NCBI RefSeq assembly: GCF_914767665.1
Contig: NC_059502.1
Span: 42,705,812-42,769,811, forward strand
Direction of reading: 5' to 3'
Length of the DNA stretch: 64,000 nt
DNA from: Harmonia axyridis
Taxonomy: Eukaryota; Arthropoda; Insecta; Coleoptera; Coccinellidae
The notes beneath the pieces were generated by a model, which did no database searches, was not told the DNA's origin, and saw only the letters and a list, made by a program, of their open reading frames with translations. Each line of letters begins with the position of its first letter. Positions within the stretch are counted from its first letter, which is position 1. Of the stretch, positions 42,272 to 53,340 are shown one piece after another. Position numbers and translations under genes: made by a program.

Positions 42272-42278
42272 CCTCAAC

Positions 42279-45200
42279 ATGGATGTGAATCGACTATTGA
42301 ATGATGAGCTGACTTATGAATTACAGCTGAGAGGACAAATAATACCCAGCACAGTAATGCTAAAGAGGAGTTTATTACGACAGGTATTGAAATTGAATTT
42401 GCCTCTACAGCCGACAGGAATGAACCCGACACTGGACATGGAGTCATGTCAGAACAAACTCACCGACTTGCTGGAAGCCATTCAACACTTTGACACTGAG
42501 AACACCACGAAGGAATATACTCGGATTTCAACAAGATTAATACACATTCAGAGAAGACTGAATTTTATTATCACTAAAAATGAAACCGAGTCACAGATGA
42601 TAGAGCACTTAAAGGAGACTGCAGCTAGGGCCTTGAGTTCATTAGAGGCAACGTTGACTGCTGACAGACAGCAGCCATCAACCCGACCGGATGGATCGCT
42701 TTTGGAGGCAGAGATTCCACAGTCGCCTGAGATGTCTCCCATTCAACCAACCAAGGTTGCACAACTGAAGACATCACTGATAGATTTGGAAGATGATGAA
42801 CTCCCACTGCCAACTGCCCAGGTCTCCCATACTGCAACACCTGTAAATAAGTCAAGATTAGTTCAAGTTTTGAATGAAACAAGACAGGAATGTGAGAAAT
42901 TATTACAGAATTTACCAACGATGCCTATTCCTCAACCACAACAGCCGAATATGCTGAACCAGCTGATGACACCGACTACTGCCCAACAAGAATCTAAACC
43001 ACGACCGATGCCAACCTCGACTATACCCATCCATAAATGGAATATTTACTTTGATGGGACCGATAGTGTGATTGGATTTATAGAAGAGATAGAGAGACTT
43101 GCTGAATCCCGAAAGACATCCTTAGAACATGTGTTCGAATCGATTTACGAACTTCTGCGAAAGGATGCCAAAGATTGGTTCATCCCCCGGAGGGGACTCT
43201 TCAGAAACTGGGACGACTTCAAGACTCAATTAAAAGAGGCATTCTTACCAGTCAACTATGAAGAAAACCTACTGGATGAAATCAAGAAGAGGATGCAAGG
43301 TCCTGATGAGAAGTTACTACTGTATGTCACCCGGATGCAAAATTTGTTCCAGAAGCTGACTTGCAATCGTCCCACTGAGAGTGAACAGATTCGACTGATA
43401 AGACAGAGGTTATTGCCATCACTGCAACAGGCTTTGGCCTTTCAAGAGACCACCACGTATGATGAACTCCTGAAAAAGGGAAAAGTTTTTGAAATGGTTC
43501 AATGGCAGATGGGACATTATACCAAACCACCGGTTAAACCCAGCCTCATCGATGAACCACATCTAACATATCATCAACGTCGTCAACAGGACTACCTGGC
43601 CAACCTCTCTGCAATTTCGGAGAATACCAGACAACGAAACCACAGTACTCGTCAGGAAGCTCCCACACCATCTCCATCTCCGAAGAAGGGCCCGTCAAGA
43701 CCGCTAACCACAGCCAGAAGGATAGAAGACTGGAATTGCTCAGTATCCTCTGGACCAGATCGTCCCCATCTGCCCTCGAGGCCACCGGAATACTCGACCA
43801 ACAGAACAGGAAATGCCAACACCTCCCAGGATCGGAATGGATCACCACCGGAGCGAAGAGTGTCCTCCCAGACACAATGCTTCAGATGCGGGGGATATGG
43901 CCACCTACGTCGAGACTGCCGAGGGACACCGAAAATGTTTTGCTCCCGATGTCAACGAGAAAATATCCTCTCACGAGACTGCCCATGTCCTCAAAACCGG
44001 AGAGGAACGACACCGTCAACTTCAGCGGGACTCCTAACTACAGTAATTCCTATCGTTAGCAACGACAGCTGGCCTCTGGTAGAAGTGCACATTGAGGGAA
44101 AGTTATTCCATGCATTGATAGACACTGGTGCGGCAAAGAGCTGCTGTAGTCAGAGGGTGGCCCAGCTGTGTGAAAGAAATGGAATCAAGGGAGAAAAATC
44201 AACGACTGAAGCTGTCATGGTAGCGAATGGACAAACTACAGCCATACCGAAGATGTATCACCTTGGAATGGTGATAGCCGATTATGCCCTGAAGAACATA
44301 GAATTCTTACTTGTACCCAACTTACCAGTCGACTTAATCCTGGGAATAGAAATGCTGAAGACATACAACTTCTCCCTGGATATCAAGAACACAGAATGTT
44401 ATCTGGAAGGACGACGGATCCCCAGAGCTAAACTGGTTAGCCAAGAGGTCATAGAGGTGCAGACTCCCGAAAAACACCTCCAGAATCGAAGAGGATCCCA
44501 CAACAGACTTGCTGACAGCCTGTCAAGAAATCCATTGCCGACACTCAACTGTGTACAACTGAAAGAAACAGGTATGCAATGTAAGTGGTACAAAAATAAG
44601 TTTCAGGAAGTAGAGAAAGGACCAGAGCACTGCCCCGAGTATTCCATCATCAATGGAAGATGGCACCGACACTTTTGGGATTCATCAGACGTCAGGGAAG
44701 CTGGAACAGGCCACCCATGGAAGCTGTGTATACCCACCGAACAGAGGACCGAAGTACTGAAAGAAAACCACGACTCTGCTGGACATCTGGGAATAGCTAA
44801 GATGATTGCGAAGATCTCGCGGAATTATTACTGGCCAGGTATGTTTAGGGACATTGCGAAATATGTCCGGAACTGCACTTCGTGCCAAAAGTTCAAAGTA
44901 CCCCAACAGCAACTGGCAGGAAAGATGCATCCTCGAAAGATGGTGGATGCGCCGTTCAAGGAAGTACCGGTGTTAAGGAGGAGAACGACGGAGATGCGGA
45001 TGCCCAAAACCCCCCAGAGCTCGGTATCGTCAGTGCAAGGGAGAAACACCCTAGCAAGAGTGGAGAGGGTGGTGAAACGGACCACTACACAGTCTACACA
45101 AACACCCCCTTTGTGCCAGCTGCGTACCAGTAAGCAAGATACCGGTTCCAAAATTTCATTCAGGACGAGTGTGGAAGATAACACTGTCATAACTAAACCA

Positions 45201-45533
45201 TATGTTTCAGATCAAACCACACCGGCCCCCAGGAGCATTCGTATTGTAAGTACGATGGGAAATAAAGTGTACCTAGAGGTTAGGCCCAACACTTGCTGGA
45301 AGTGCGGCAAGACATGTCCCTCGCGGCAGGAGTGTCGAGGTCGACAACTCCTATTCTGCAGCAGATGTGGTTTGATAGGTACGCAGACAAGGTACTGCGA
45401 ATGCGTACCCAGGAAACTGGCCCCACGGCCGACAGCAACTAGGTTGACGCCAGAACAACTAGCCCTGCGTCCGTGTGCAAGATGCACAGAGAGAGAAGCC
45501 ACGCAGCGGAGAGAAGAGAGAGCAAGCAAATGA
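42279..45533 (+). CDS. Gag-protease-integrase zinc finger fusion polyprotein (RT and integrase core deleted), 1,084 aa
   Basis: The start is ATG at 42,279 in good context (CTCAACATGG). Residues 4-37 resemble the SAP-like helix pair found at the start of some Gypsy Gags. Residues about 250-405 form the retrotransposon Gag domain. Residues 534-547 are a zinc knuckle CX2CX4HX4C, followed at 555-568 by a second with Ile in place of His. Protease is marked by DTGAA (615-619) and DLILGIEML (685-693). Residues 740-752 (LADSLSRNP type) are the tail of RNase H. Residues 831-869 are the integrase zinc finger, His831, His836, Cys866, Cys869. Reverse transcriptase is missing between about 715 and 738; the integrase core is missing after about 885, where the text changes to low-complexity, Arg/Thr-rich sequence. 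A second knuckle pair lacking His lies at 1006-1040. The product could still assemble particles; it cannot copy or integrate DNA. Both losses keep the frame open. Confidence 0.88.
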   Translation: MDVNRLLNDELTYELQLRGQIIPSTVMLKRSLLRQVLKLNLPLQPTGMNPTLDMESCQNKLTDLLEAIQHFDTENTTKEYTRISTRLIHIQRRLNFIITKNETESQMIEHLKETAARALSSLEATLTADRQQPSTRPDGSLLEAEIPQSPEMSPIQPTKVAQLKTSLIDLEDDELPLPTAQVSHTATPVNKSRLVQVLNETRQECEKLLQNLPTMPIPQPQQPNMLNQLMTPTTAQQESKPRPMPTSTIPIHKWNIYFDGTDSVIGFIEEIERLAESRKTSLEHVFESIYELLRKDAKDWFIPRRGLFRNWDDFKTQLKEAFLPVNYEENLLDEIKKRMQGPDEKLLLYVTRMQNLFQKLTCNRPTESEQIRLIRQRLLPSLQQALAFQETTTYDELLKKGKVFEMVQWQMGHYTKPPVKPSLIDEPHLTYHQRRQQDYLANLSAISENTRQRNHSTRQEAPTPSPSPKKGPSRPLTTARRIEDWNCSVSSGPDRPHLPSRPPEYSTNRTGNANTSQDRNGSPPERRVSSQTQCFRCGGYGHLRRDCRGTPKMFCSRCQRENILSRDCPCPQNRRGTTPSTSAGLLTTVIPIVSNDSWPLVEVHIEGKLFHALIDTGAAKSCCSQRVAQLCERNGIKGEKSTTEAVMVANGQTTAIPKMYHLGMVIADYALKNIEFLLVPNLPVDLILGIEMLKTYNFSLDIKNTECYLEGRRIPRAKLVSQEVIEVQTPEKHLQNRRGSHNRLADSLSRNPLPTLNCVQLKETGMQCKWYKNKFQEVEKGPEHCPEYSIINGRWHRHFWDSSDVREAGTGHPWKLCIPTEQRTEVLKENHDSAGHLGIAKMIAKISRNYYWPGMFRDIAKYVRNCTSCQKFKVPQQQLAGKMHPRKMVDAPFKEVPVLRRRTTEMRMPKTPQSSVSSVQGRNTLARVERVVKRTTTQSTQTPPLCQLRTSKQDTGSKISFRTSVEDNTVITKPYVSDQTTPAPRSIRIVSTMGNKVYLEVRPNTCWKCGKTCPSRQECRGRQLLFCSRCGLIGTQTRYCECVPRKLAPRPTATRLTPEQLALRPCARCTEREATQRREERASK

Positions 45534-46788
45534 GATAGAATTAAAAAGAAGATACCGTTGTTTTTGTTCCTAATCCTGTAAACTGTTTAAAACCATATAG
45601 GGCCTAACCCAATATCTGATAACATTATATTCAAGACTAGTAGACTGATTTTTAATCTGTAAATGTTGATGAAACTGAATAGTACATAATAAGTCCGTGA
45701 ATATTATGCAATAAAAACAATTCCAGTCACTTGCCCCGAATTTCAAAGGCCATCAGATATAAATTAGTAGTTTCACTGTGTAATCTATTTGAAGAATGCC
45801 ATTTCTAATCTCTTACTGTTCTGATAAATAACTGAAATATTCCGCAGTGTTACAGATGAAATTTTCTAAGAGGCTAGATACTCACCGATGAGAATAAATG
45901 CTGGAGATAGGCAACACACCTTTCATCGGATGATCAGCTGTAAGCCCAATTCCACCGAAGACATGATTCCTGAAGATTTATTCATATCATCATCCAATAA
46001 AGAAGTACTTGAAGAATTGGACATCATGGCCTGTCAATTATTACTTTGGTGGACATTTGGATTCCATTTCAATTTTCATATAGATAATTTAAACTGTATA
46101 ACTGGAAGAATTTTCACCGTTCTGAAAATTTCACCATACAGTCACTGATTCCTTGTAATATCCACAGGTAAATCAACCAGTATATCAATGAGTTTGGAAT
46201 GGTTTCGACTCATCTGACTGGGAACTTCGACGTCCCTCTGAAATAATATGGCATGATTCATCGAGATATGGAAATCACGGAACTACTCACCGGAGAATGG
46301 GATAATCCACACCTGACATCAGATTATTTCACCGACACTTGGAAACTTCATGGAAATTGGAATGAGTTCTACTCCACAACCCCGAGATGAAGAAATTCCC
46401 CAAACATGTACACATTCAACTCACCCCGGATGACCGAAGAAGGAAGACGGCGTTTGAATTTTTCACCGACACTTGGAAACTTCATGGAAATGGGAATGAG
46501 TTCTACTCCACAACCCCGAGATGAAGAAATTTCCAAACATTCAAATTACCCCGGATGACAGAAGAAAGAAGACGACGTTTGAATTTGACATCGATTCATA
46601 GAGCAAAGTTTTATTTTTATATGTCATACTGTCTACAACAGCATTATAATCTTTGATAGCGTAACGTAACAGTCAGACCCGTACTTCCCATATATCCCGC
46701 GTAATAAGACAGGATAGTATTCGGTTATTTTTTGTTTGTTTTTAGAATTCAAATTTCTGTTTCACCGTAACTTGAATTTTTCCGAACC
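45534..46788 (+). other. 3' non-coding region of the retrotransposon
   Basis: About 1.25 kb lies between the ORF stop and the polypurine tract. An 86-codon frame at 45,888-46,148 has no recognizable domain, so I do not call an env gene. The end contains a 134-bp direct duplication, annotated separately. Confidence 0.65.
46327..46586 (+). repeat. Tandem duplication, about 134 bp, two copies
   Basis: TTTCACCGACACTTGGAAAC opens both units at 46,327 and 46,461. The copies are alike through CGTTTGAATT, with small indels (the second lacks about 8 bp near its middle) and a few substitutions. Confidence 0.85.
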
Positions 46789-46796
46789 AGGGGGGA
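46789..46796 (+). other. Polypurine tract
   Basis: AGGGGGGA directly abuts the TG of the 3' LTR, the position expected for the plus-strand primer of an LTR retroelement. Confidence 0.85.
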
Positions 46797-48095
46797 TGTA
46801 ACGAAGTCTGATTATTCCCGTAGGAATAATCAGGCTCCGTCTAAAGAATATTTTATTGTTTTCCGTTTAAATTAATCATTCTGATATATTCCGTAAATAT
46901 TGGAAATAATTTATTAATTGTTCACCGCGATAAAGAAAAAGTCCATGCTTCATGTTTTTCAACCGACCAGGGCCTCGAATAATCCGAGTGAAATAATATA
47001 AGAAATTATTTATTTCGGCGTTTTTACCGCTGATATATTTTTTTCCATATGTTAGATTACGTTCCGCCAAGAGAATTTTCTCGAAAAACGAGGTTTTTGT
47101 CGACATGAAGAGTCACGTGGGCCGAATTCCTTCACCGTCCCGCACCGAAGTTATAAAAGGGGGTAACCGACCCAAAATCGGGGATTCATGTTTAGGCAGT
47201 CAGTATTATCGGTTATGAAATTGATGTTCAGGCATTCAGATAGTTGATTAGTAGTTTTCAGTAGTTTAGATAGTAGAGATTTTCAGATTCAGTAGTATAG
47301 TAAAGTTAGTTATTCAGATAGATTTAGGTAGTAGATAGTTCAGTAGTTAGTTAGTTAGATTTAGAAGTTTAGGCAGTAGTTTTAGTTTTAGAAAAGACAT
47401 TTTGGTTAAGTGGTTACCAGGTGACCGGAAAATAGTAAAATTGGTAATTGAACGCCAATAATTACAAATCCGTTTCTGAGGTCGAAAATCGCCATTTTCA
47501 TCAGTAAACTTACTTGTTAGTCTTTTTCTGGGGAGTTTGCTAATTTTTACTTGTGACTTTCTTACGAGTGAATATTCAAGGGTTTCATTTGATAGAGACA
47601 ACGAGAGGGTGGTGTACCGGTGGAGTTTTTCAACGCGCTAGGATTAGTTTTCATTCCTTCCCGACTCTACAAAATCCACGATTCTCAATCTCCAAATATC
47701 ATAATTTCCCGGCTCCCGGATCCGACTAACTTGTTCAACGGTTCTGACTGACAATAAATTGGTGAGGTAAGGACACAGTAGATGTAGACAGTACAAATTA
47801 TCTCAGTAACCGAATTAAAGTATACAGATTGATATAATTTATGCTTTTTCTGATTTCCCGTTTTTGCTGAGATTGTCTGTATTGTAGAATTGAATCAATA
47901 AACCTATTAATTTTGTTGCGTTGTTTGTTACTTGGTCACCGCTACCATCCTAGGTGACACCGAATCCTGTCTTCACTAAGCTGCCCTGGTAAGGTTTGTC
48001 AATTTCTCCCTAAAATTGGCTGGCGCTCGAGATACTACTGCAAAGTGCTGAAGGGCAATTGGCAGAGGCGCCAGTGACGCAAAAAGGACGTGACA
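46797..48095 (+). repeat. 3' LTR, 1,299 bp
   Basis: It is the same length as the 5' LTR and differs at one position found by eye (A at 47,782 against T at 40,393). It ends GTGACA and is followed directly by the GCGT target duplication and satellite. The promoter and poly(A) motifs of the 5' LTR are repeated here at +7,389 bp. Confidence 0.95.
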
Positions 48096-49546
48096 GCGTG
48101 TCATCCGAGTCCAAGAAAATCAACAATGTGGAATGGCTTACTTGGATAATTGATCATCATACAGAAAGAAGGGAATAAGAACAGTCCCTTATACCAATGT
48201 GGTTTACATAGACACGTGTGTCAAGCTTTCGTCCCTGTGCAATACGATGAGAAGTGTTAGAATGAGAAACATTGAAGGAAATTACAAACAAATGAAATCA
48301 ACAACAGAAGTCAGTCGTGCATTTGTGGTTACAGCAGCAATTGACCTCACAACGTAACAGATTACCTGCGTGTCATCCGAGTCCAAGAAAATCAACAATG
48401 TGGAATGGTTTACTTGGATAATTGATCATCATACAGAAAGAAGGGAATAAGAATAGTTCCTAATACCAATGTGGTTTCCATAGACACGTGTGTCAAGCTT
48501 TCGTCCCTGTGCAATACGATGAGAAGTGTTAGAATGAGAAACATTGAAGGAAATAACAAACAAATGAAATCAACAACAGAAGTCAGCCGTCCAATTGTGG
48601 TTACAGCAGCAATTGACCTTACCACGTGGGAGATTATAGCTACCTGCGTGACATTCGAGTCCAAGAAAATCAACAATGTGGAATGGTTTACTTGGATAAT
48701 TGATCATCATACAGAAAGAAGGGAATAAGAACAGTCCCTTATACCAATGTGGTTTCCATAGACACGTGTGTCAAGCTTTCGTCCCTGTGCAATACGATGA
48801 GAAGTGTGAGAATGAGAAACATTGAAGGAAATAACAAACAAATGAAATCAACAACAGAAGTCAGCCGTCCAATTGTGGTTACAGCAGCAATTGACCTTAC
48901 CACGTGGGAGATTATAGCTACCTGCGTGTCATCCGAGTCCAAGAAAATCAACAATGTGGAATGGTTTACTTGGATAATTGATCATCATTCAGAAAGAAGG
49001 GAATAAGAACAGTCCCTAATACCAATGTGGTTTCCATAGACACGTGTGTCAAGCTTTCGTCCCTGTGCAATACGATGAGAAGTGTTAGAATGAGAAACAT
49101 TGAAGGAAATAACAAACAAATGAAATCAACAACAGAAGTCAGCCGTCCAATTGTGGTTACAGCAGCAATTGACCTTACCACGTGGGAGATTATAGCTACC
49201 TGCGTGACATTCGAGTCCAAGAAAATCAACAATGTGGAATGGTTTACTTGGATAATTGATCATCATACAGAAAGAAGGGAATAAGAACAGTCCCTTATAC
49301 CAATGTGGTTTCCATAGACACGTGTGTCAAGCTTTCGTCCCTGTGCAATACGATGAGAAGTGTTAGAATGAGAAACATTGAAGGAAATAACAAACAAATG
49401 AAATCAACAACAGAAGTCAGCCGTCCAATTGTGGTTACAGCAGCAATTGACCTTACCACGTGGGAGATTATAGCTACCTGCGTGACATCCGAGTCCAAGA
49501 AAATCAACAATGTGGAATGGCTTACTTGGATAATTGATCATCAAAC

Positions 49547-49558
49547 AGAAAGGAAATA
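49547..49558 (+). repeat. Deletion joint in a monomer (109 bp missing), copy 2
   Basis: The same CAGAAAGGAAATAAC joint as at 36,521-36,532. The upstream base context differs slightly (CATCAAACAG here, CATCATACAG there), so the deletion came before the 16-monomer duplication. Confidence 0.85.
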
Positions 49559-51129
49559 ACAAACAAATGAAATCAACAACAGAAGTCAGTCGTGCATTTG
49601 TGGATACAGCAGCAATTTACCTAACCACGTAAAAGATTATAGCTACCTGCGTGTCATCCGAGTCCAAGAAAATCAACAATGTGGAATGGCTTACTTGGAT
49701 AATTGATCATTATACAGAAAGAAGGGAATAAGAACAGTCCCTTATACCAATGTGGTTTCCTTAGACACGTGTGTCAAGCTTTCGTCCCTGTGCAATACGA
49801 TGAAAAGTGTTAGAATGAGAAACATAGAAGGAAATAACAAACAAATGAAATCAACAACAGAAGTCAGTCGTGCATTTGTGGTTACAGCAGCAATTGACCT
49901 TACCACGTGGGAGATTATAGCTACCTGCGTGACATCCGAGTCCAAGAAAATCAACAATGTGGAATGGCTTACTTGGATAATTGTTCATTAAACAAAACGA
50001 AGGGAATAAGAACAGTCCCTTACACCAAAGTGGTTTCCTTAGACACGCGTGTCAAGCTGTCGTCCCTGTGCAATACGATGAAAAGTGTTAGAATGAGAAA
50101 CATAGAAGGAAATAACAAACAAATGAAATCAACAACAGAAGTCAGTCGTGCATTTGTGGTTACAGCAGCAATTGACCTTACCACGTGGGAGATTATAGCT
50201 ACCTGCGTAACATCCGAGTCCAAGAAAATCAACAATGTGGAATGGCTTACTTGGATAATTGATCATTATACAGAAAGAATGAAGTAAGAACAGTCCCTTA
50301 TACCAATGTGGTTTCCATAGACACGTGTGTCAAGCTTTCGTCCCTGTGCAATACGATGAAAAGTGTTAGAATGAGAAACATTGAAGAAAATAACAAACGA
50401 ATGAAATCAACAACAGAAGTCAGTCGTGCATTTGTGGTTACAGCAGCAATTGACCTTACCACGTAAAAGATTATAGCTACCTGCGTGTCATCCGAGTCCA
50501 AGAAAATCAACAATGTGGAATGGCTTACTTGGATAACTGATCATTATACAGAAAGAAGGGAATAAGAACAGTCCCTTATACCAATGTGGTTTCCATAGAC
50601 ACGTGTGTCAAGCTTTCGTCCCTGTGCAATACGATGAGAAGTGTTAGAATGAGAAACATTGAAGGAAATAACAAACAAATCAAATCAACAACAGAAGTCA
50701 GTCGTGCATTTGTGATTACAGCAGCAATTGACCTTACCACGTGGGAGATTATAGCTAGCTGCGTGACATCCGAGTCCAAGAAAATCAACAATGTGGAATG
50801 GCTTACTTGGATAATTGATCATTATACAGAAAGAATGAAGTAAGAACAAACCCTTATACCAATGTGGTTTCCATAGACACGTGTGTCAAGCTTTCGTCCC
50901 TGTGCAATACGATGAAAAGTGTTAGAATGAGAAACATTGAAGAAAATAACAAACGAATGAAATCAACAACAGAAGTCAGTCGTGCATTTGTGGTTACAGC
51001 AGCAATTGACCTTACCACGTGGGAGATTATAGCTACCTGCGTGACATCCGAGTCCAAGAAAATCAACAATGTGGAATGGCCTACTTGGATAAGTGTTGAT
51101 TAAACAAAAAAAAAAATAAGAACAGTCCC

Positions 51130-53340
51130 TTATACCAAAGTGGTTTCCTTAGACACGTGTGTCAAGCTTTCGTCCCTGTGCAATACGATGAGAAGTGTTA
51201 GAATGAGAAACATTGAAGGAAATAACAAACAAATGAAATCAACATTAGAAGTCAGTCGTGCATTTGTGGTTACAGCAGCAATTGACCTTACCACGTGGGA
51301 TATTATAGCTACCTTCGTGACATCCGAGTCCAAGATAATCAACAATGTGGAATGGCCTACTTGGATAATTGTTGATTAAACAAAAAAAGAGAATAACAAC
51401 AGTCCCTTATACCAAAGTGGTTTCCTTAGACACGTGTGTCAAGCTTTCGTCCCTGTGCAATACGATGAAATGTGTTAGAATGAGAAACATAGAAGGAAAT
51501 AACAAACAAATGAAATCAACAACAGAAGTCAGTCGTGCATTTGTGGTTACAGCAGCAATTGACCTTACCACGTGGGAGATAATAGCTACCTGCGTGACAT
51601 TCGAGTCCAAGAAAATCAACAATGTGGAATGGCTTACTTGGATAATTGTTGATTGAACAAAAAGAAGGGAATAAAAACAGTCCCTCATACCAAAGTGGTT
51701 TCCTTAGACACGTGTGCCAAGCTTTCGTCCCTGTGCAATAAGATGAGAAGTGTTAGAATGAGAAACATTGAAGGAAATAACAAACAAATGAAATCAACAT
51801 TAGAAGTCAGTCGTGCATTTGTGGTTACAGCAGCAATTGACCTTACCACGTGGGAGATTATAGCTACCTGCGTGACATCCGAGTCCAAGAAAATCAACAA
51901 TGTGGAATAGCTCACTTGGATAATTGTTGATTGAACAAAAAAAAAAATAAGAACAGTCCCTTATACCAAAGTTGTTCCCTTAGACACGTGTGTCAAGCTT
52001 TCGTCCCTGTGCAATACGATGAGAAGTGTTAGAATGAGAAACATTGAAGGAAATAACAAACAAATGAAATCAACAACAGAAGTCAGTCGTGCATTTGTGG
52101 TTACAGCAGCAATTGACCTTACCACGTGGGAGCTTATAGCTACCTGCGTGACATCCGAGTCCAAGAAAATCAACAATGTGGAATGGCTTACTTGGATAAT
52201 TGTTGATTGAACAAAAAGAAGGGAATAAGAACAGTCCCTTATACCAAAGTGGTTTCCTTAGACACGTGTGTCAAGCTTTCGTCCCTGTGCAATACGATGA
52301 GAAGTGTTAGAATGAGAAACATTGAAGGAAATAACAAACAAATGAAATCAACATTAGAAGTCAGTCGTGCATTTGTGGTTACAGCAGCAATTGACCTTAC
52401 CACGTGGGAGATTATAGCTACCTTCGTGACATCCGAGTCCAAGATAATCAACAATGTGGAATGGCCTACTAGTATAATTGTTGATTAAACAAAAAAAGAG
52501 AATAAGAACAGTCCCTTATACCAAAGTGGTTTCCTTAGACACGTGTGTCAAGCTTTCGTCCCTGTGCAATACGATGAAATGTGTTAGAATGAGAAACATA
52601 GAAGGAAATAACAAACAAATGAAATCAACAACAGAAGTCAGTCGTGCATTTGTGGTTACAGCAGCAATTGACCTTACCACGTGGGAGATAATAGCTACCT
52701 GCGTGACATTCGAGTCCAAGAAAATCAACAATGTGGAATGGCTTACTTGGATAATTGTTGATTGAACAAAAAGAAGGGAATAAAAACAGTCCCTCATACC
52801 AAAGTGGTTTCCTTAGACACGTGTGCCAAGCTTTCGTCCCTGTGCAATAAGATGAGAAGTGTTAGAATGAGAAACATTGAAGAAAATAACAAACAAATGA
52901 AATCAATATTAGAAGTCAGTCGTGCATTTGTGGTTACAGCAGCAATTGACCTTACCACGTGGGAGATTATAGCTACCTGCGTGACATCCGAGTCCAAGAA
53001 AATCAACAATGTGGAATAGCCTACTTGGATAATTGTTGATTGAACAAAAAAAAAATAAGAACAGTCCCTTATACCAAAGTAGTTCCCTTAGACACGTGTG
53101 TCAAGCTTTCGTCCCTGTGCAATACGATGAGAAGTGTAAGAATGAGAAACATTGAAGGAAATAACAAACAAATGAAATCAACAACAGAAGTCAGTCGTGC
53201 ATTTGTGGTTACAGCAGCAATTGACCTTACCACGTGGGAGCTTATAGCTACCTGCGTGACATCCGAGTCCAAGAAAATCAACAATGTGGAATGGCTTACT
53301 TGGATAATTGTTCATTAAACAAAAAGAAGGGAATAAGAAC
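51130..53340 (+). repeat. Higher-order repeat, 4 monomers, about 1,109-bp period
   Basis: Variants at 51,130-52,230 recur at 52,239-53,340 with a 1,109-bp, then 1,108-bp offset. Marks include CTACCTTCGTGACATC (about 51,309 and 52,418), GATGAAATGTGTTAG (about 51,464 and 52,573), GTGTGCCAAGC (about 51,712 and 52,821) and AGTTGTTCCC/AGTAGTTCCC linkers. Confidence 0.85.

Larger units (their letters stand above)
40727..42278 (+). other. Long AT-rich leader of the retrotransposon
   Basis: About 1.55 kb separates the primer-binding site from the gag start codon. No convincing protein is encoded; short frames here are scattered and AT-driven. It contains a cluster of TGTCAA...TTGACA inverted repeats (41,796-41,942), two long T runs, and a short upstream ORF just before gag. 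Packaging signals and a splice donor would be expected here in general, but I cannot point to one. Confidence 0.7.
39408..48095 (+). mobile_element. Ty3/Gypsy-type LTR retrotransposon, internally deleted, 8,688 bp
   Basis: All structural marks are present in order: 5' LTR (39,408-40,706), primer-binding site, long leader, one gag-pol-derived ORF, polypurine tract and 3' LTR (46,797-48,095), between GCGT duplications. The single ORF keeps a gag domain, zinc knuckles, an aspartic protease motif, the last residues of RNase H and the integrase H2C2 zinc finger. It has no reverse transcriptase and no DDE integrase core. The order protease, RNase H, integrase and the 4-bp duplication point to Ty3/Gypsy rather than Copia or BEL. 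The near-identical LTRs imply recent insertion. With no polymerase or integrase of its own, it must have moved with enzymes supplied by a relative, or lost them by template switching during its last cycle. Confidence 0.93.
34600..51075 (+). repeat. 16-monomer duplication interrupted by the retrotransposon
   Basis: About 34,600-38,050 matches 38,940-39,407 plus 48,096-51,075. Once the 8,692 bp of retrotransposon and target duplication are removed, the offset is 4,339 bp, then 4,333 bp beyond a 6-bp deletion at 48,361. That equals 16 monomers less the 109-bp deletion both copies share (joints at about 36,526 and 49,551). The retrotransposon therefore landed in the second copy after the duplication formed. 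Confidence 0.8.

Noticed and set aside
42548..45529. Minus-strand and alternative-frame ORFs overlapping the gag-protease ORF
   Set aside because: They are shadows of the main frame, which carries all the recognizable motifs.
45888..46148. Possible env remnant, 86 codons
   Set aside because: No signal peptide, cleavage site or fusion motif; only one hydrophobic patch. Not enough to call.
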